Of a stretch of DNA of 64,000 nucleotides, positions 16,049 through 23,672 are shown piece after piece; positions within the stretch are counted from its first letter, which is position 1; each line of letters starts with the position of its first letter. A model generated the notes under the pieces. The model searched no databases. It saw only the letters and a list, made by a program, of their open reading frames with translations, and was not told the origin of the DNA. The position numbers were made by a program, and so were the translations under genes. Origin of the DNA: Aureimonas psammosilenae (lineage in GTDB: Bacteria; Pseudomonadota; Alphaproteobacteria; Rhizobiales; Rhizobiaceae); assembly GCF_009176975.1 (NCBI RefSeq), contig NZ_WEZG01000010.1, forward strand, positions 62,001 through 126,000, written 5' to 3'.

Positions 16049-17380
16049 ATGCGGGCAATCGATCTCTTCTGCGGTGCCGGGGGCATGTCCCTCGGTCTGA
16101 CACGGGCTGGCTTCCAGATCGTCCAGGGGTACGACGCGAACGAGAAGGCCCTGAGGGTCCACGGCGCGAACCTCCGCCGGCCGCTCGATCGGCTTTTCAA
16201 GCGCGACCGCCACCGGAAGGCGGACCTTGCGGACCTCCTGACGATGGCGCCCACCATCGCCGCCCTGGAGCCCGACATCATCGTCGGCGGCCCGCCGTGC
16301 CAGGACTTCTCCTCGGCCGGCAAGCGTCAGGAGGGACGCAACGCGTCCCTGACGCTCGGCTTCGCCGTGGCGATCATCACCGCAAGGCCCGCGTGGTTCG
16401 TCATGGAGAACGTTCCCCGCGCCCGGAAAACGAAGACGTACGCGAAGGCGCGCGCCCTGTTCGTCAAGGCCGGCTACGGACTGACGGAAGTCGTACTCGA
16501 CGGCAGCCGCTACGGCACGCCGCAGATGCGCAAAAGATTCTTCGCCGTGGGAAGGCTCGGGGAGGCCGACGGCTTCCTCACGTCGGCCATCGCCGAGGCC
16601 GCCTCTCCCCGTCGCATGTCGATCCGCGATGCCCTCGGCGACGACGTGGGCGTTCACCCGGGCGGGGACCATCCGCCAGAGGCCCGCGCATTCTTCATGC
16701 GGCCCTACACAGGGCATTCGGGCGTCCGGTCGATCGACCTCCCGTGCCCAACGCTCCTGCGCAGTGCGCATGAGGGACCGCAGAACTGGTACACGGACCA
16801 CGAGCGCGACATGGCGCCGTCGGCACTCGTCGACCCGCTGCCGATGGATGTCCTTTCCCGCATCCAGGGCTTCCCCGCGGACTGGGACTGGCTCGACATC
16901 CCGGCGACCAGGCAGAGGATGTTGATGATCGCCAACGCGGTCCCCCCTCCGTTGGCGGAGGCAGTCGGGCGGGTAATCCTCGCACGCGAACGGGGCGAGT
17001 CGATCCCGACGACGGAGAAGGCATTCGACGCCTGGCTCCAGAAGGGTCGCAGGGGTCTTACCGGGCAGTCCCTTCGGAACCGGCGGCTGCACCTGAAGCA
17101 GGCACGGAAGCTGTTGGGCGGTCGAATCCTTGCGGACCTCGACGCCGAGCTGGCGCTCCTGGAGCGCGCCGAAGGTTTCTCGACGCTGTCGACGAACGCG
17201 AAGTCGGACCTGCGGCGCGCATTGCGCTCGCATGCCAAGTGGCGCGCGGAGGTTGCCGCGAAGCGCAAGGCTCGGGCCGAGGCAAGGCTTGAGAAGCTGC
17301 GCACGCCTGTCCCGCGCCGCCCGCTCGGCGCGCCTGTCCGCGTTCCGGCGTCGGCGGCATTCCTCGAAGCGGCCGAGTAG
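16049..17380 (+). CDS. Orphan DNA (cytosine-5-)-methyltransferase
   Basis: A 443-aa C5 methyltransferase. Motif I is DLFCGAGGMSLGL (residues 5-17), the catalytic Cys84 is in GGPPCQDFSS, and ENVPR follows at 120-124. QMRKRFFAVG, a late RIQGFPADW and AVPPPLAEAVG are also present, all in normal order. The last 110 residues form an extra basic coiled region (SLRNRRLHLKQARKLL, then AKRKARAEARLEK). No restriction endonuclease or Vsr gene is adjacent, so it is probably an orphan enzyme protecting or marking the island. It is divergent from qatA, so shared regulation is possible. The target site cannot be read from the sequence. Confidence 0.9.
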   Translation: MRAIDLFCGAGGMSLGLTRAGFQIVQGYDANEKALRVHGANLRRPLDRLFKRDRHRKADLADLLTMAPTIAALEPDIIVGGPPCQDFSSAGKRQEGRNASLTLGFAVAIITARPAWFVMENVPRARKTKTYAKARALFVKAGYGLTEVVLDGSRYGTPQMRKRFFAVGRLGEADGFLTSAIAEAASPRRMSIRDALGDDVGVHPGGDHPPEARAFFMRPYTGHSGVRSIDLPCPTLLRSAHEGPQNWYTDHERDMAPSALVDPLPMDVLSRIQGFPADWDWLDIPATRQRMLMIANAVPPPLAEAVGRVILARERGESIPTTEKAFDAWLQKGRRGLTGQSLRNRRLHLKQARKLLGGRILADLDAELALLERAEGFSTLSTNAKSDLRRALRSHAKWRAEVAAKRKARAEARLEKLRTPVPRRPLGAPVRVPASAAFLEAAE

Positions 17381-17405
17381 GGCCCGGGTCGCCGAACCCC
17401 CACCC

Positions 17406-17467
17406 GGTCCTTCGGACCAGCTCCACCCCTCCCCGCGGGGAGGGGTTCACGCCCCTCGCAGGGGCGT
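17406..17467. terminator. Three stacked hairpins between convergent genes
   Basis: Three perfect stem-loops follow one another between the methyltransferase and the recombinase: GGTCC-TTC-GGACC (17406-17418), a 22-bp perfect palindrome with arms ACCCCTCCCCG (17425-17446), and ACGCCCCT-CGC-AGGGGCGT (17449-17467). The position between two converging genes suits a bidirectional terminator. They resemble the hairpins at 2050-2650, so they may instead belong to a repeat family. Confidence 0.55.
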
Positions 17468-17493
17468 TGCCGGGTGCGGGCGGGTCGCGCCGG

Positions 17494-19179
17494 CTACGCC
17501 GACGCTCTCCGCCCGCGCATCTTCGCAAGGGTACGGAGGTTGCGGGTCTCCTCGTCGGGGTCGGGTGTGTCATCCATGCCGACGAACCCGGACGGGTCCG
17601 TGTCGTCGTTGAGCCACATCTGCCAAGCCAGCATGTGGCGGGCGCCGACGATCGCGGGCACGTCCTCGGCGGGGACGCCCGGCCGCGGGGTGAGGTACGC
17701 GAGCACCCCCAAGTCGGGATCGAATCGAACCTCGGCCACAAGTTGGCGAAGCTGTTCGGCGAGACGCGTCCTGATCGCGTGCCGGTCGTCGCCCTCCGCT
17801 TCCTCCATCGCCCGTGACAGGTCCACGGCCTCACCGAGACGGGCGCGTAGGCCGGGGTCGGCGGCGGCCGTCGCGGCGGCCTTCTCGGCCTCGCGGAGCT
17901 CGCGCTGGATGGTCTTGGCCTCCTCGCCGAGCGCCCGGTAGCGGTCGGCCGCCCCGTCGTCCCCGTCCTCGACCAGTCCGAGGAGGCGCTTGCGGCGGCC
18001 CTCGACCTCGGCGAGGCGAGCGCCGAGGATGGTCACGCGATCGGCCTCGGCGGTGGGCTGCGCGCCGCGGAGGACCGCCCCTGCGTCGAGGTAGGCCAGC
18101 CCCCGGAGGAGGCGGCGTTCGATGCGGTCGGCACGCCACCTCGTGCCGTTCTCGCACCCCGCGCCGCGCCGTTGCGTGGCGCACTCGAAGTACGTCCCGC
18201 CCTTCGGTGGCGGTCCCTTGTCGATCACGTACATGGACCCGCCGCAGCGGGCGCACTTGCCAAGCCCGAGGAGAAGGTGAGCGACGCCGCGTCCCCGTCG
18301 ACCGGCTGCGATGCGGCGGCCCTTCGATGCCTGCCGGGCCCGCCAGTAGGTCTCCTCGTCCACGACGGCGGGGTAGTAGCCCCTGATTGGGTTGCCCTCG
18401 GGCTGGCGGTTGCCGCCGCGGTGGGTGCCCGAATGCGGCTGGTACTCGCCGAGCGCGAGGCGTCCGCTGAGAATCTTGGCGACGGTGGACGTCTGCCAGC
18501 CGATGCCGCCTCGCCATGTCGGGGTTCCGGCCGCGTTGAGCCGAGATACGATCTGCCGTTGCCCGTAGCCCTCGATCGCCATGTGGTAGATGCTGCGCAC
18601 GATCTCGGCGCGGTCCTCGCGGAGGACGAACTTGCCGTCCTCGATCGCGATCCACTCGGGACAGCGCAGCGTGAGGGGCCGGCCCTCATCGCGTGCCGCG
18701 GCCTTCTTCCTTGCCCAGGCGGCCCCAACTCGCTCTCCCTTCGTCCGGGACTCCTCGTGGGCGCGAGCCATCACTGCGATCGACACGATCAGCGGCGTCC
18801 AGTCCGTGCGCAGGCGCTCCTCGGAGTAGACCTGACCGTCGGAGAGAGTCACAACAATGACTCCCGCGCGGATCAGGTCGAACAGCCGCGCCGCGGCATC
18901 CAGAACAGCCTCTCGGGACAGACGGTCCAAGGACTCGACCACTAAGTACGAGCCGTGCGGGACCTCCCCCGCCTCAACCAAAGCAAGGAATCGCTTGAGG
19001 GCGCCGATGTCCCGGTGAGCGCCCTTGTACGCAGATATGCCCAGGTCCCGGAGGCTGTCGTCCAACTCCAGCCCGCGAGCCTGGCACCAGTCCCTCGCCC
19101 TAGATAGCTGACGACGGAGTGAGTCGCCGCGTGCCTGCTCCGGCGACGAGAAGCGTATGTAGCTGAAAGCCTTGGGCAT
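17494..19179 (-). CDS. Large serine recombinase (probable island integrase)
   Basis: A 561-aa large serine recombinase. The catalytic N-terminal domain starts FSYIRFSSPEQ (catalytic Ser11) and continues with VESLDRLSREAV. A recombinase domain follows (YHMAIEGYGQRQIVSRLNAA), then a zinc ribbon (CARCGGSMYVID ... FECATQ ... GCENG, about residues 315-350) and a C-terminal coiled-coil helix region. The ATG at 19179 was chosen because the catalytic motif must be close to the N-terminus; longer forms read into comM. It lies 37 bases from the comM remnant, as expected of an integrase at its own attachment site. It should catalyse both insertion and, with a directionality factor, excision. Confidence 0.93.
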   Translation of the reverse strand: MPKAFSYIRFSSPEQARGDSLRRQLSRARDWCQARGLELDDSLRDLGISAYKGAHRDIGALKRFLALVEAGEVPHGSYLVVESLDRLSREAVLDAAARLFDLIRAGVIVVTLSDGQVYSEERLRTDWTPLIVSIAVMARAHEESRTKGERVGAAWARKKAAARDEGRPLTLRCPEWIAIEDGKFVLREDRAEIVRSIYHMAIEGYGQRQIVSRLNAAGTPTWRGGIGWQTSTVAKILSGRLALGEYQPHSGTHRGGNRQPEGNPIRGYYPAVVDEETYWRARQASKGRRIAAGRRGRGVAHLLLGLGKCARCGGSMYVIDKGPPPKGGTYFECATQRRGAGCENGTRWRADRIERRLLRGLAYLDAGAVLRGAQPTAEADRVTILGARLAEVEGRRKRLLGLVEDGDDGAADRYRALGEEAKTIQRELREAEKAAATAAADPGLRARLGEAVDLSRAMEEAEGDDRHAIRTRLAEQLRQLVAEVRFDPDLGVLAYLTPRPGVPAEDVPAIVGARHMLAWQMWLNDDTDPSGFVGMDDTPDPDEETRNLRTLAKMRGRRASA

Positions 19180-19230
19180 CGGTAACCGTCCGTCGGGTTC
19201 GATGCTGTTAATGTAGCATACCTTGCTGAT
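19180..19230. other. Island/comM junction (attachment site)
   Basis: Reading comM's frame leftwards, codons for H-T-L-L-M-V (19217-19234) match the family's conserved H-N-L-L-M-V before the Walker A motif. Homology ends at an in-frame TAG at 19214-19216. The crossover therefore lies near 19214-19225, just upstream of the integrase start. No second copy of this sequence was found in the window, consistent with the other end lying further left. Confidence 0.7.
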
Positions 19231-20119
19231 GGTCGGGCCGCCGGGCTCCGGTAAGTCCATGCTGGCGCAGCGGCTGGCCTCCATCCTGCCGCCGCTCGGA
19301 GCCCGCGAACTTCTCGACGTGTCGATGATCGCCTCCATCGCCGGCGAGCTTGCCGGCGGGCGGCTGACGGATCGCCGCCCTTTCCGCGCGCCCCATCATT
19401 CGGCCTCCATGGCGGCGATGGTCGGCGGCGGGTTGAAGGCAAAACCCGGCGAGGTGTCGCTCGCCCATCGCGGCGTCCTTTTCCTGGACGAGTTTCCCGA
19501 GTTCACGCCCGTTGTTCTGGATTCCCTGCGCCAGCCGCTGGAAAGCGGGGAAAGCGTCATCGCGCGGGCGAACCACCACGTCACCTATCCGGCCGACTTC
19601 CAGCTCGTCTCGGCGATGAATCCGTGCCGGTGCGGCATGGCGGGAGAGCCCGGCCACCATTGCGCACGCGGGCCGCGCTGCGTGTCCGACTATCAGGCCC
19701 GCATTTCCGGGCCGCTGATGGACCGCATCGACATTCGCGTCGATGTGCCGGCCGTGACGGCCATGGACCTGATGCGCGGCGGCACGGCGGAATCATCGGC
19801 CACCGTCGCCGCGCGCGTCGCAACCGCCAGAGCGCGTCAAACGGTGCGCTACGAGGCGAAAGGCCTTCCCGGCTCTACGGTCAACGCCCGCTGTTCGGCT
19901 GCCCTCATCGAAACGGTCGCAGCACCCGACGCGGCCGGCCTGAAGCTCCTCCACGATGCGGCGGAGAAGCTGAAATTCTCCGCGCGCGGCTATCACCGCA
20001 TCCTGAAAGTCGCCCGCACCCTCGCCGATCTCGAAGGCGAGACCACGGTGCGCTCGACGCATCTCGCCGAGGCGATCTCGTTCCGGATGGCGGGCGAGCG
20101 ATTGCAGGCGGCGGCGTGA
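19217..20119 (+). pseudogene. comM: comM (YifB-type AAA ATPase), 5' part lost
   Basis: About 300 codons of the C-terminal part of ComM remain, beginning directly before Walker A (GPPGSGKS). They continue with Walker B (VLFLDEFPEF), the cysteine cluster AMNPCRCG ... HHCARGPRC, RISGPLMDRIDI and the C-terminal domain ending RILKVARTLADLEGE. Full-length ComM is about 510 residues, so roughly 210 N-terminal residues are missing. ComM helps branch migration during natural transformation, so the insertion should impair this. The remaining frame is intact and uses chromosome-like codons, so the disruption looks recent or reversible by excision. Confidence 0.88.
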
Positions 20120-20787
20120 TGCTACGGAAAGACCTGGATTCCCAATTGTTCAAGGATCGTAATTTTACGTATTCAGGGTTGGATAGGTCGCGTTCACTGC
20201 TGCCGAGTAGCGATTCCGCAAACATCAATACGATTGTTGCGAAGCTTCATTCGGACGGTGCTTGGAGCAAACGTTCGTTCCTCGGCAGGCTGATTTTTGT
20301 GTTGCTTGCGCCTTTGGGCTTGGGTGCAATTATCTCCATATTTCCGGGGTTTGGGACGGCGACACTTCTATTGCTCGCTGGTGCCATTGTGCTGATCATG
20401 ACATCGGTTGGAGCATTTATCATTCTCGCCGATCTGTTCCGACTGAGATGGGTGAAGGCGCTGCAAAGGGTTTTCGTCATTGCTTTGACGTTGGCCATCT
20501 TCGTGCCTGCTGTTAGGGCAGGGGATTACATCCATCTTGTGCTCTTCTATCCGTACTACAAAGCTGAAATCCGCAGGTCTGGAAATCCTAATCAGCAAGT
20601 TCGGTTCGACTGGGGGGATGATGCTGCTTTGGTCAGCGACGGCGCGGTTATAAGGACGTTGGTCTACGATCCCACCGGTTCAATGGCAAAGTATGTCGGG
20701 GAGCGGCGCTCAAGCGATATTGGCGGCTTGTATACGGATCATCTATTCGGCGATTTCTATCTGGAAACCGATATGAGTTCGGGTTGA
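20119..20787 (+). CDS. Hypothetical membrane protein with AT-rich codons, 222 aa
   Basis: The protein begins MLRKDLDSQLFKDRNFTYSG and has three hydrophobic segments (about residues 54-75, 78-101 and 115-133). These are followed by an 85-residue hydrophilic C-terminal domain ending near YTDHLFGDFYLETDMSSG. The ATG overlaps the comM stop (TGATG), so it would be translated with comM. Codon use is visibly AT-richer than every neighbour, which points to separate acquisition. No family recognised. A plausible topology puts the C-terminal domain outside the cytoplasm. Confidence 0.65.
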   Translation: MLRKDLDSQLFKDRNFTYSGLDRSRSLLPSSDSANINTIVAKLHSDGAWSKRSFLGRLIFVLLAPLGLGAIISIFPGFGTATLLLLAGAIVLIMTSVGAFIILADLFRLRWVKALQRVFVIALTLAIFVPAVRAGDYIHLVLFYPYYKAEIRRSGNPNQQVRFDWGDDAALVSDGAVIRTLVYDPTGSMAKYVGERRSSDIGGLYTDHLFGDFYLETDMSSG

Positions 20788-20844
20788 GGGAGTTGGCTTC
20801 GCGAAGGTTGGGCCTATTGGAAAGCAGGATAGGATCAAATCGTC

Positions 20845-21987
20845 TTATCCCTTCGCACGACCAACCCGCATGATATCCCCCTCGTCCGTCGCGACATAGA
20901 TCGCCCCGTCCGGGCCTTGCCTCACATCGCGGATACGTTTGCCGAAATCCTTCAAAAGCCGCTCCTCGCCGACGACCTTCGTGCCGTCGAAGGTCACGCG
21001 CACGAGGTCCTTCGTGGCGAGGCCGCCGAAGAAGGCGCTCCCTTTCCATCCGGGCACCGCATCGCCGGTGTAGAAGGCCATGCCGCTGGCCCCGATCACC
21101 GGCGTCCAGTGGAGGACCGGCTGCGTGAAGCCTTCGCCCGATTGCTTGCCCGTGCCGACCGGCTGGCCGGAATATTCGACGCCATAAGAGACCATCGGCC
21201 AGCCGTAGTTCTTGGCCCGCTCGGCGACGTTCACTTCGTCGCCGCCCTTCGGGCCATGCTCGGAGAACCAGACAGCGCCGGTCTCAGGGTTCAGCGCGCC
21301 GCCCTGGATGTTTCGGTGGCCGTAAGACCAGATTTCGGGCCTCGCGCCTTCTTGTCCCACGAACGGATTGTCCGCTGGCACCGAGCCGTCGGCATTGATG
21401 CGGATGACCTTGCCGATATGGTTGTCGAGCTTCTGCGCGTTCTCGCGGATGCCTTTATCCGACCGCTCGCCGAGCCCGGCGAAGAGATGGCCTTCGCGGT
21501 CGAAGACGATGCGCGAGCCGAAGTGCTTGTTTCCGTCGTAGCGCGGTTCCTGCGTGAAGATCTTCGAGACTTCCTCGAGGCGCGTGCCGTCCGGCGACAG
21601 CCGCCCCTTGCCGATGGCGGTGGAGTTGCCGCCTTCCCCGGCGGCCGAATAGGTGAAGTAGACGAGACGGTTCTCGGTGAATTTCGGATCGAGCGCGACG
21701 TCGAGAAGCCCGCCCTGGCCGCCGCTTTCCACCTTCGGCACGCCCGAGATCGGCTCGCCGACCTTTCCGTCTCCGGAAACCACCCGCATCGTCCCGCCCT
21801 TCTCGGTAACCAGCATCGAACCATCGGGCAGGAACTCGAAGCCCCAGGGGCGCGAAAGATCGCTGGTGACGGTGGTCACCTTCAAGTCGCCGGCCTCGGT
21901 TCGAACCGTGTCGTCCACGGCAAAGGCGGCGGTGGAAACAAGCGTCGCCCCGGCGACGAGGCTGAAGAATTCGAAACGATGCGGCAT
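20845..21987 (-). CDS. PQQ-dependent soluble sugar dehydrogenase
   Basis: A 380-aa periplasmic protein with a signal peptide (FEFFSLVAGATLVSTAAFA), then the six-bladed propeller family signatures RPWGFEFLPDGSMLVTEKGG, GQGGLLDVALDP, GSRIVFDREGHLFAGLGE and EIWSYGHRNIQGGALNPETG. It belongs to the YliI/Asd aldose dehydrogenase group (glucose/sorbosone dehydrogenase family), which oxidises aldoses using PQQ. The ATG at 21987 was chosen for the signal peptide. No PQQ synthesis genes are in the window. Confidence 0.9.
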   Translation of the reverse strand: MPHRFEFFSLVAGATLVSTAAFAVDDTVRTEAGDLKVTTVTSDLSRPWGFEFLPDGSMLVTEKGGTMRVVSGDGKVGEPISGVPKVESGGQGGLLDVALDPKFTENRLVYFTYSAAGEGGNSTAIGKGRLSPDGTRLEEVSKIFTQEPRYDGNKHFGSRIVFDREGHLFAGLGERSDKGIRENAQKLDNHIGKVIRINADGSVPADNPFVGQEGARPEIWSYGHRNIQGGALNPETGAVWFSEHGPKGGDEVNVAERAKNYGWPMVSYGVEYSGQPVGTGKQSGEGFTQPVLHWTPVIGASGMAFYTGDAVPGWKGSAFFGGLATKDLVRVTFDGTKVVGEERLLKDFGKRIRDVRQGPDGAIYVATDEGDIMRVGRAKG

Positions 21988-22108
21988 GGCCAACTCCCGG
22001 AATCCTGAAAGAAGATTTCGGGTCGAGGCGGGGATAAGGAAAGGACTTGGCGTCAACGTGATCGAGCCGTCATTGTCGCCAGCGGGAATCTGAACAGCGA
22101 GGACGATC

Positions 22109-22561
22109 ATGACCGCCATCGACATCCGGCCTTTGGCGCAAGCGGATCGCGCTTTCTGGGCACCGCTCTGGCAGGCCTATCTCGCCTTCTACAAGGCCGA
22201 TATCGCAGACGAGGTCACGGACATCACCTGGCGCCGGCTCCTCGATCCGGGCGAGCCCATGGCGGGTGCGCTCGCTTGGCGCGGAAACGATGCCGTCGGT
22301 CTCGTCCACCGCATCCGCCACCGCTCTTCATGGACGATCGGCGATTACTGCTATCTCCAGGATCTCTTCGTCGCCCCGGAGGCGCGGGCCGCAGGGGTCG
22401 GCCGCCGCCTCATCGAGCATGTCTACGAGGCGGCCGCGGCGGAAGGCTGTTCGCGCGTTCATTGGCTGACGCACGAGACCAACGCGGACGCGATGAAGCT
22501 CTACGACCGGATCGCCGACCGGTCGGGCTTCGTGCAATACCGCAAGCTCTTGGGCTCCTGA
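22109..22561 (+). CDS. GNAT family N-acetyltransferase
   Basis: A 150-aa GNAT protein with the acetyl-CoA signature LQDLFVAPEARAAGVGRRLIEHV (about residues 86-107) and the C-terminal strand-helix pattern HETNADAMKLYDRIADRSGFVQY. A GAGGAC ribosome binding site precedes the ATG. Its stop touches the stop of the convergent adenosine kinase gene. The substrate is unknown. Confidence 0.88.
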   Translation: MTAIDIRPLAQADRAFWAPLWQAYLAFYKADIADEVTDITWRRLLDPGEPMAGALAWRGNDAVGLVHRIRHRSSWTIGDYCYLQDLFVAPEARAAGVGRRLIEHVYEAAAAEGCSRVHWLTHETNADAMKLYDRIADRSGFVQYRKLLGS

Positions 22562-23569
22562 TCAGGCGATCCCGGCGAGAATGTCTTTCGCCGCCGGCAG
22601 CCGCGCCAGTTGCTGCTGCGGACGCGGCCCGATCTGCTCGATGATATGGGCGGCGGCCACCGTGCCGAGCTTGGCCGAGTCCTCGTGTGAAAGCCCCGCC
22701 GTATAGCCGCGCAGGAACCCGCCGGCGAAGAGATCTCCCGCGCCCGTCGTGTCGAGAAGCTGGCGGACGGGGGTCGCGGGAACCGCGAATGTCTGATCCT
22801 TCTCCACCACCACACAGCCCTTTTCCGAGCGCGTGACAAGCGCGAGCTTGCCTGCATCCTGACCGAGGCGGGCGAGGGCGAGATCGAGATCGTCGGTTTC
22901 GTAGAGCGCCAGCGCTTCGGCCTCGTTGGCGAAAACAATATCCACCGTTCCCGAGCGCATCAGTTCCAGAAACTCGTCACGATAACGGTGGACGCAAAAG
23001 GCATCCGACAGGGTGAAGGCCATGGTCCGGTCGTGCTTGTGGGCGAAGCGGGCCGCGAGGCGGATCGCTTCCTTGGCGCTCGGCTGGTCCCAGAGATAGC
23101 CTTCGAAATAGGTGACGGTGGCGGAGGCGACCAAAGCTTCGTCGATATCGGCGGGCGTCAGTTCCATGCAGGCGCCGAGATAGGTCGACATGGAACGCTC
23201 GCCGTCGGGCGTCACCAGGATCATGGAGCGCGCGGTCGGCGCGGAGCCCTCCAAGGCCGCCGTCTCGTAGCGCACTTTCTGGGCGCGGATGTCGGATGTG
23301 TAGACGGTGCCGAGCGCGTCCTTCGCGACCTTGCCGATATAGGCGCCCCGGCCCCCGAGGCTCACGACGCCCGCCGCCGTGTTGGCCGCCGAGCCGCCCG
23401 ACGTTTCCACCGCCGGCCCCATGGACTCGTAGAGCATTTCCGCCCGCGCCGCGTCGATCAGGGTCATCGAGCCCTTGCGCACCTCGTGCCGGACGAGAAA
23501 GTCCTCGTCCACCTGCGCGATGATGTCGACGATCGCATTGCCGATCGTCAGGACGTCGAGTTCCGCCAT
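22562..23569 (-). CDS. Adenosine kinase (PfkB family)
   Basis: A 335-aa PfkB-family sugar kinase of the alphaproteobacterial adenosine kinase type. It starts MAELDVLTIGNAIVDIIAQV, has SGGSAANTAAGVVSLGGRGAY (signature 1, about residues 58-78) and the catalytic anion-hole motif LLDTTGAGDLFAGGFLRGY (about residues 288-306). It phosphorylates adenosine or a similar nucleoside to the monophosphate using ATP. Substrate assignment follows the family only. Confidence 0.85.
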   Translation of the reverse strand: MAELDVLTIGNAIVDIIAQVDEDFLVRHEVRKGSMTLIDAARAEMLYESMGPAVETSGGSAANTAAGVVSLGGRGAYIGKVAKDALGTVYTSDIRAQKVRYETAALEGSAPTARSMILVTPDGERSMSTYLGACMELTPADIDEALVASATVTYFEGYLWDQPSAKEAIRLAARFAHKHDRTMAFTLSDAFCVHRYRDEFLELMRSGTVDIVFANEAEALALYETDDLDLALARLGQDAGKLALVTRSEKGCVVVEKDQTFAVPATPVRQLLDTTGAGDLFAGGFLRGYTAGLSHEDSAKLGTVAAAHIIEQIGPRPQQQLARLPAAKDILAGIA

Positions 23570-23672
23570 TCGGGTCTTCCAAGCTTGTTGCCGTTGGGGC
23601 TTAGAACATCGAGCGCGCAAGAAAAAGGGCGGCGCGAGAAACCCGCACCGCCCTTGTCCGGTTCGCCGCTGT

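Noticed and set aside
15827-17233. 468-codon open frame antisense to the methyltransferase
   Set aside because: It lies opposite a gene with full C5-methyltransferase motifs, is rich in Arg and Pro, and has no recognisable domain; it is a by-product of high GC.
16049-17380. Restriction-modification system
   Set aside because: No endonuclease-like or Vsr gene flanks the methyltransferase; neighbours are qatA and the recombinase.
19180-19230. tRNA gene as the integration target
   Set aside because: No tRNA fold is visible at the junction; the target is clearly the comM coding sequence.
19180-19338. Longer N-terminus for the large serine recombinase (53 extra residues)
   Set aside because: It reads through the comM Walker A region in antisense, and the catalytic Ser motif should lie about 11 residues from the start.
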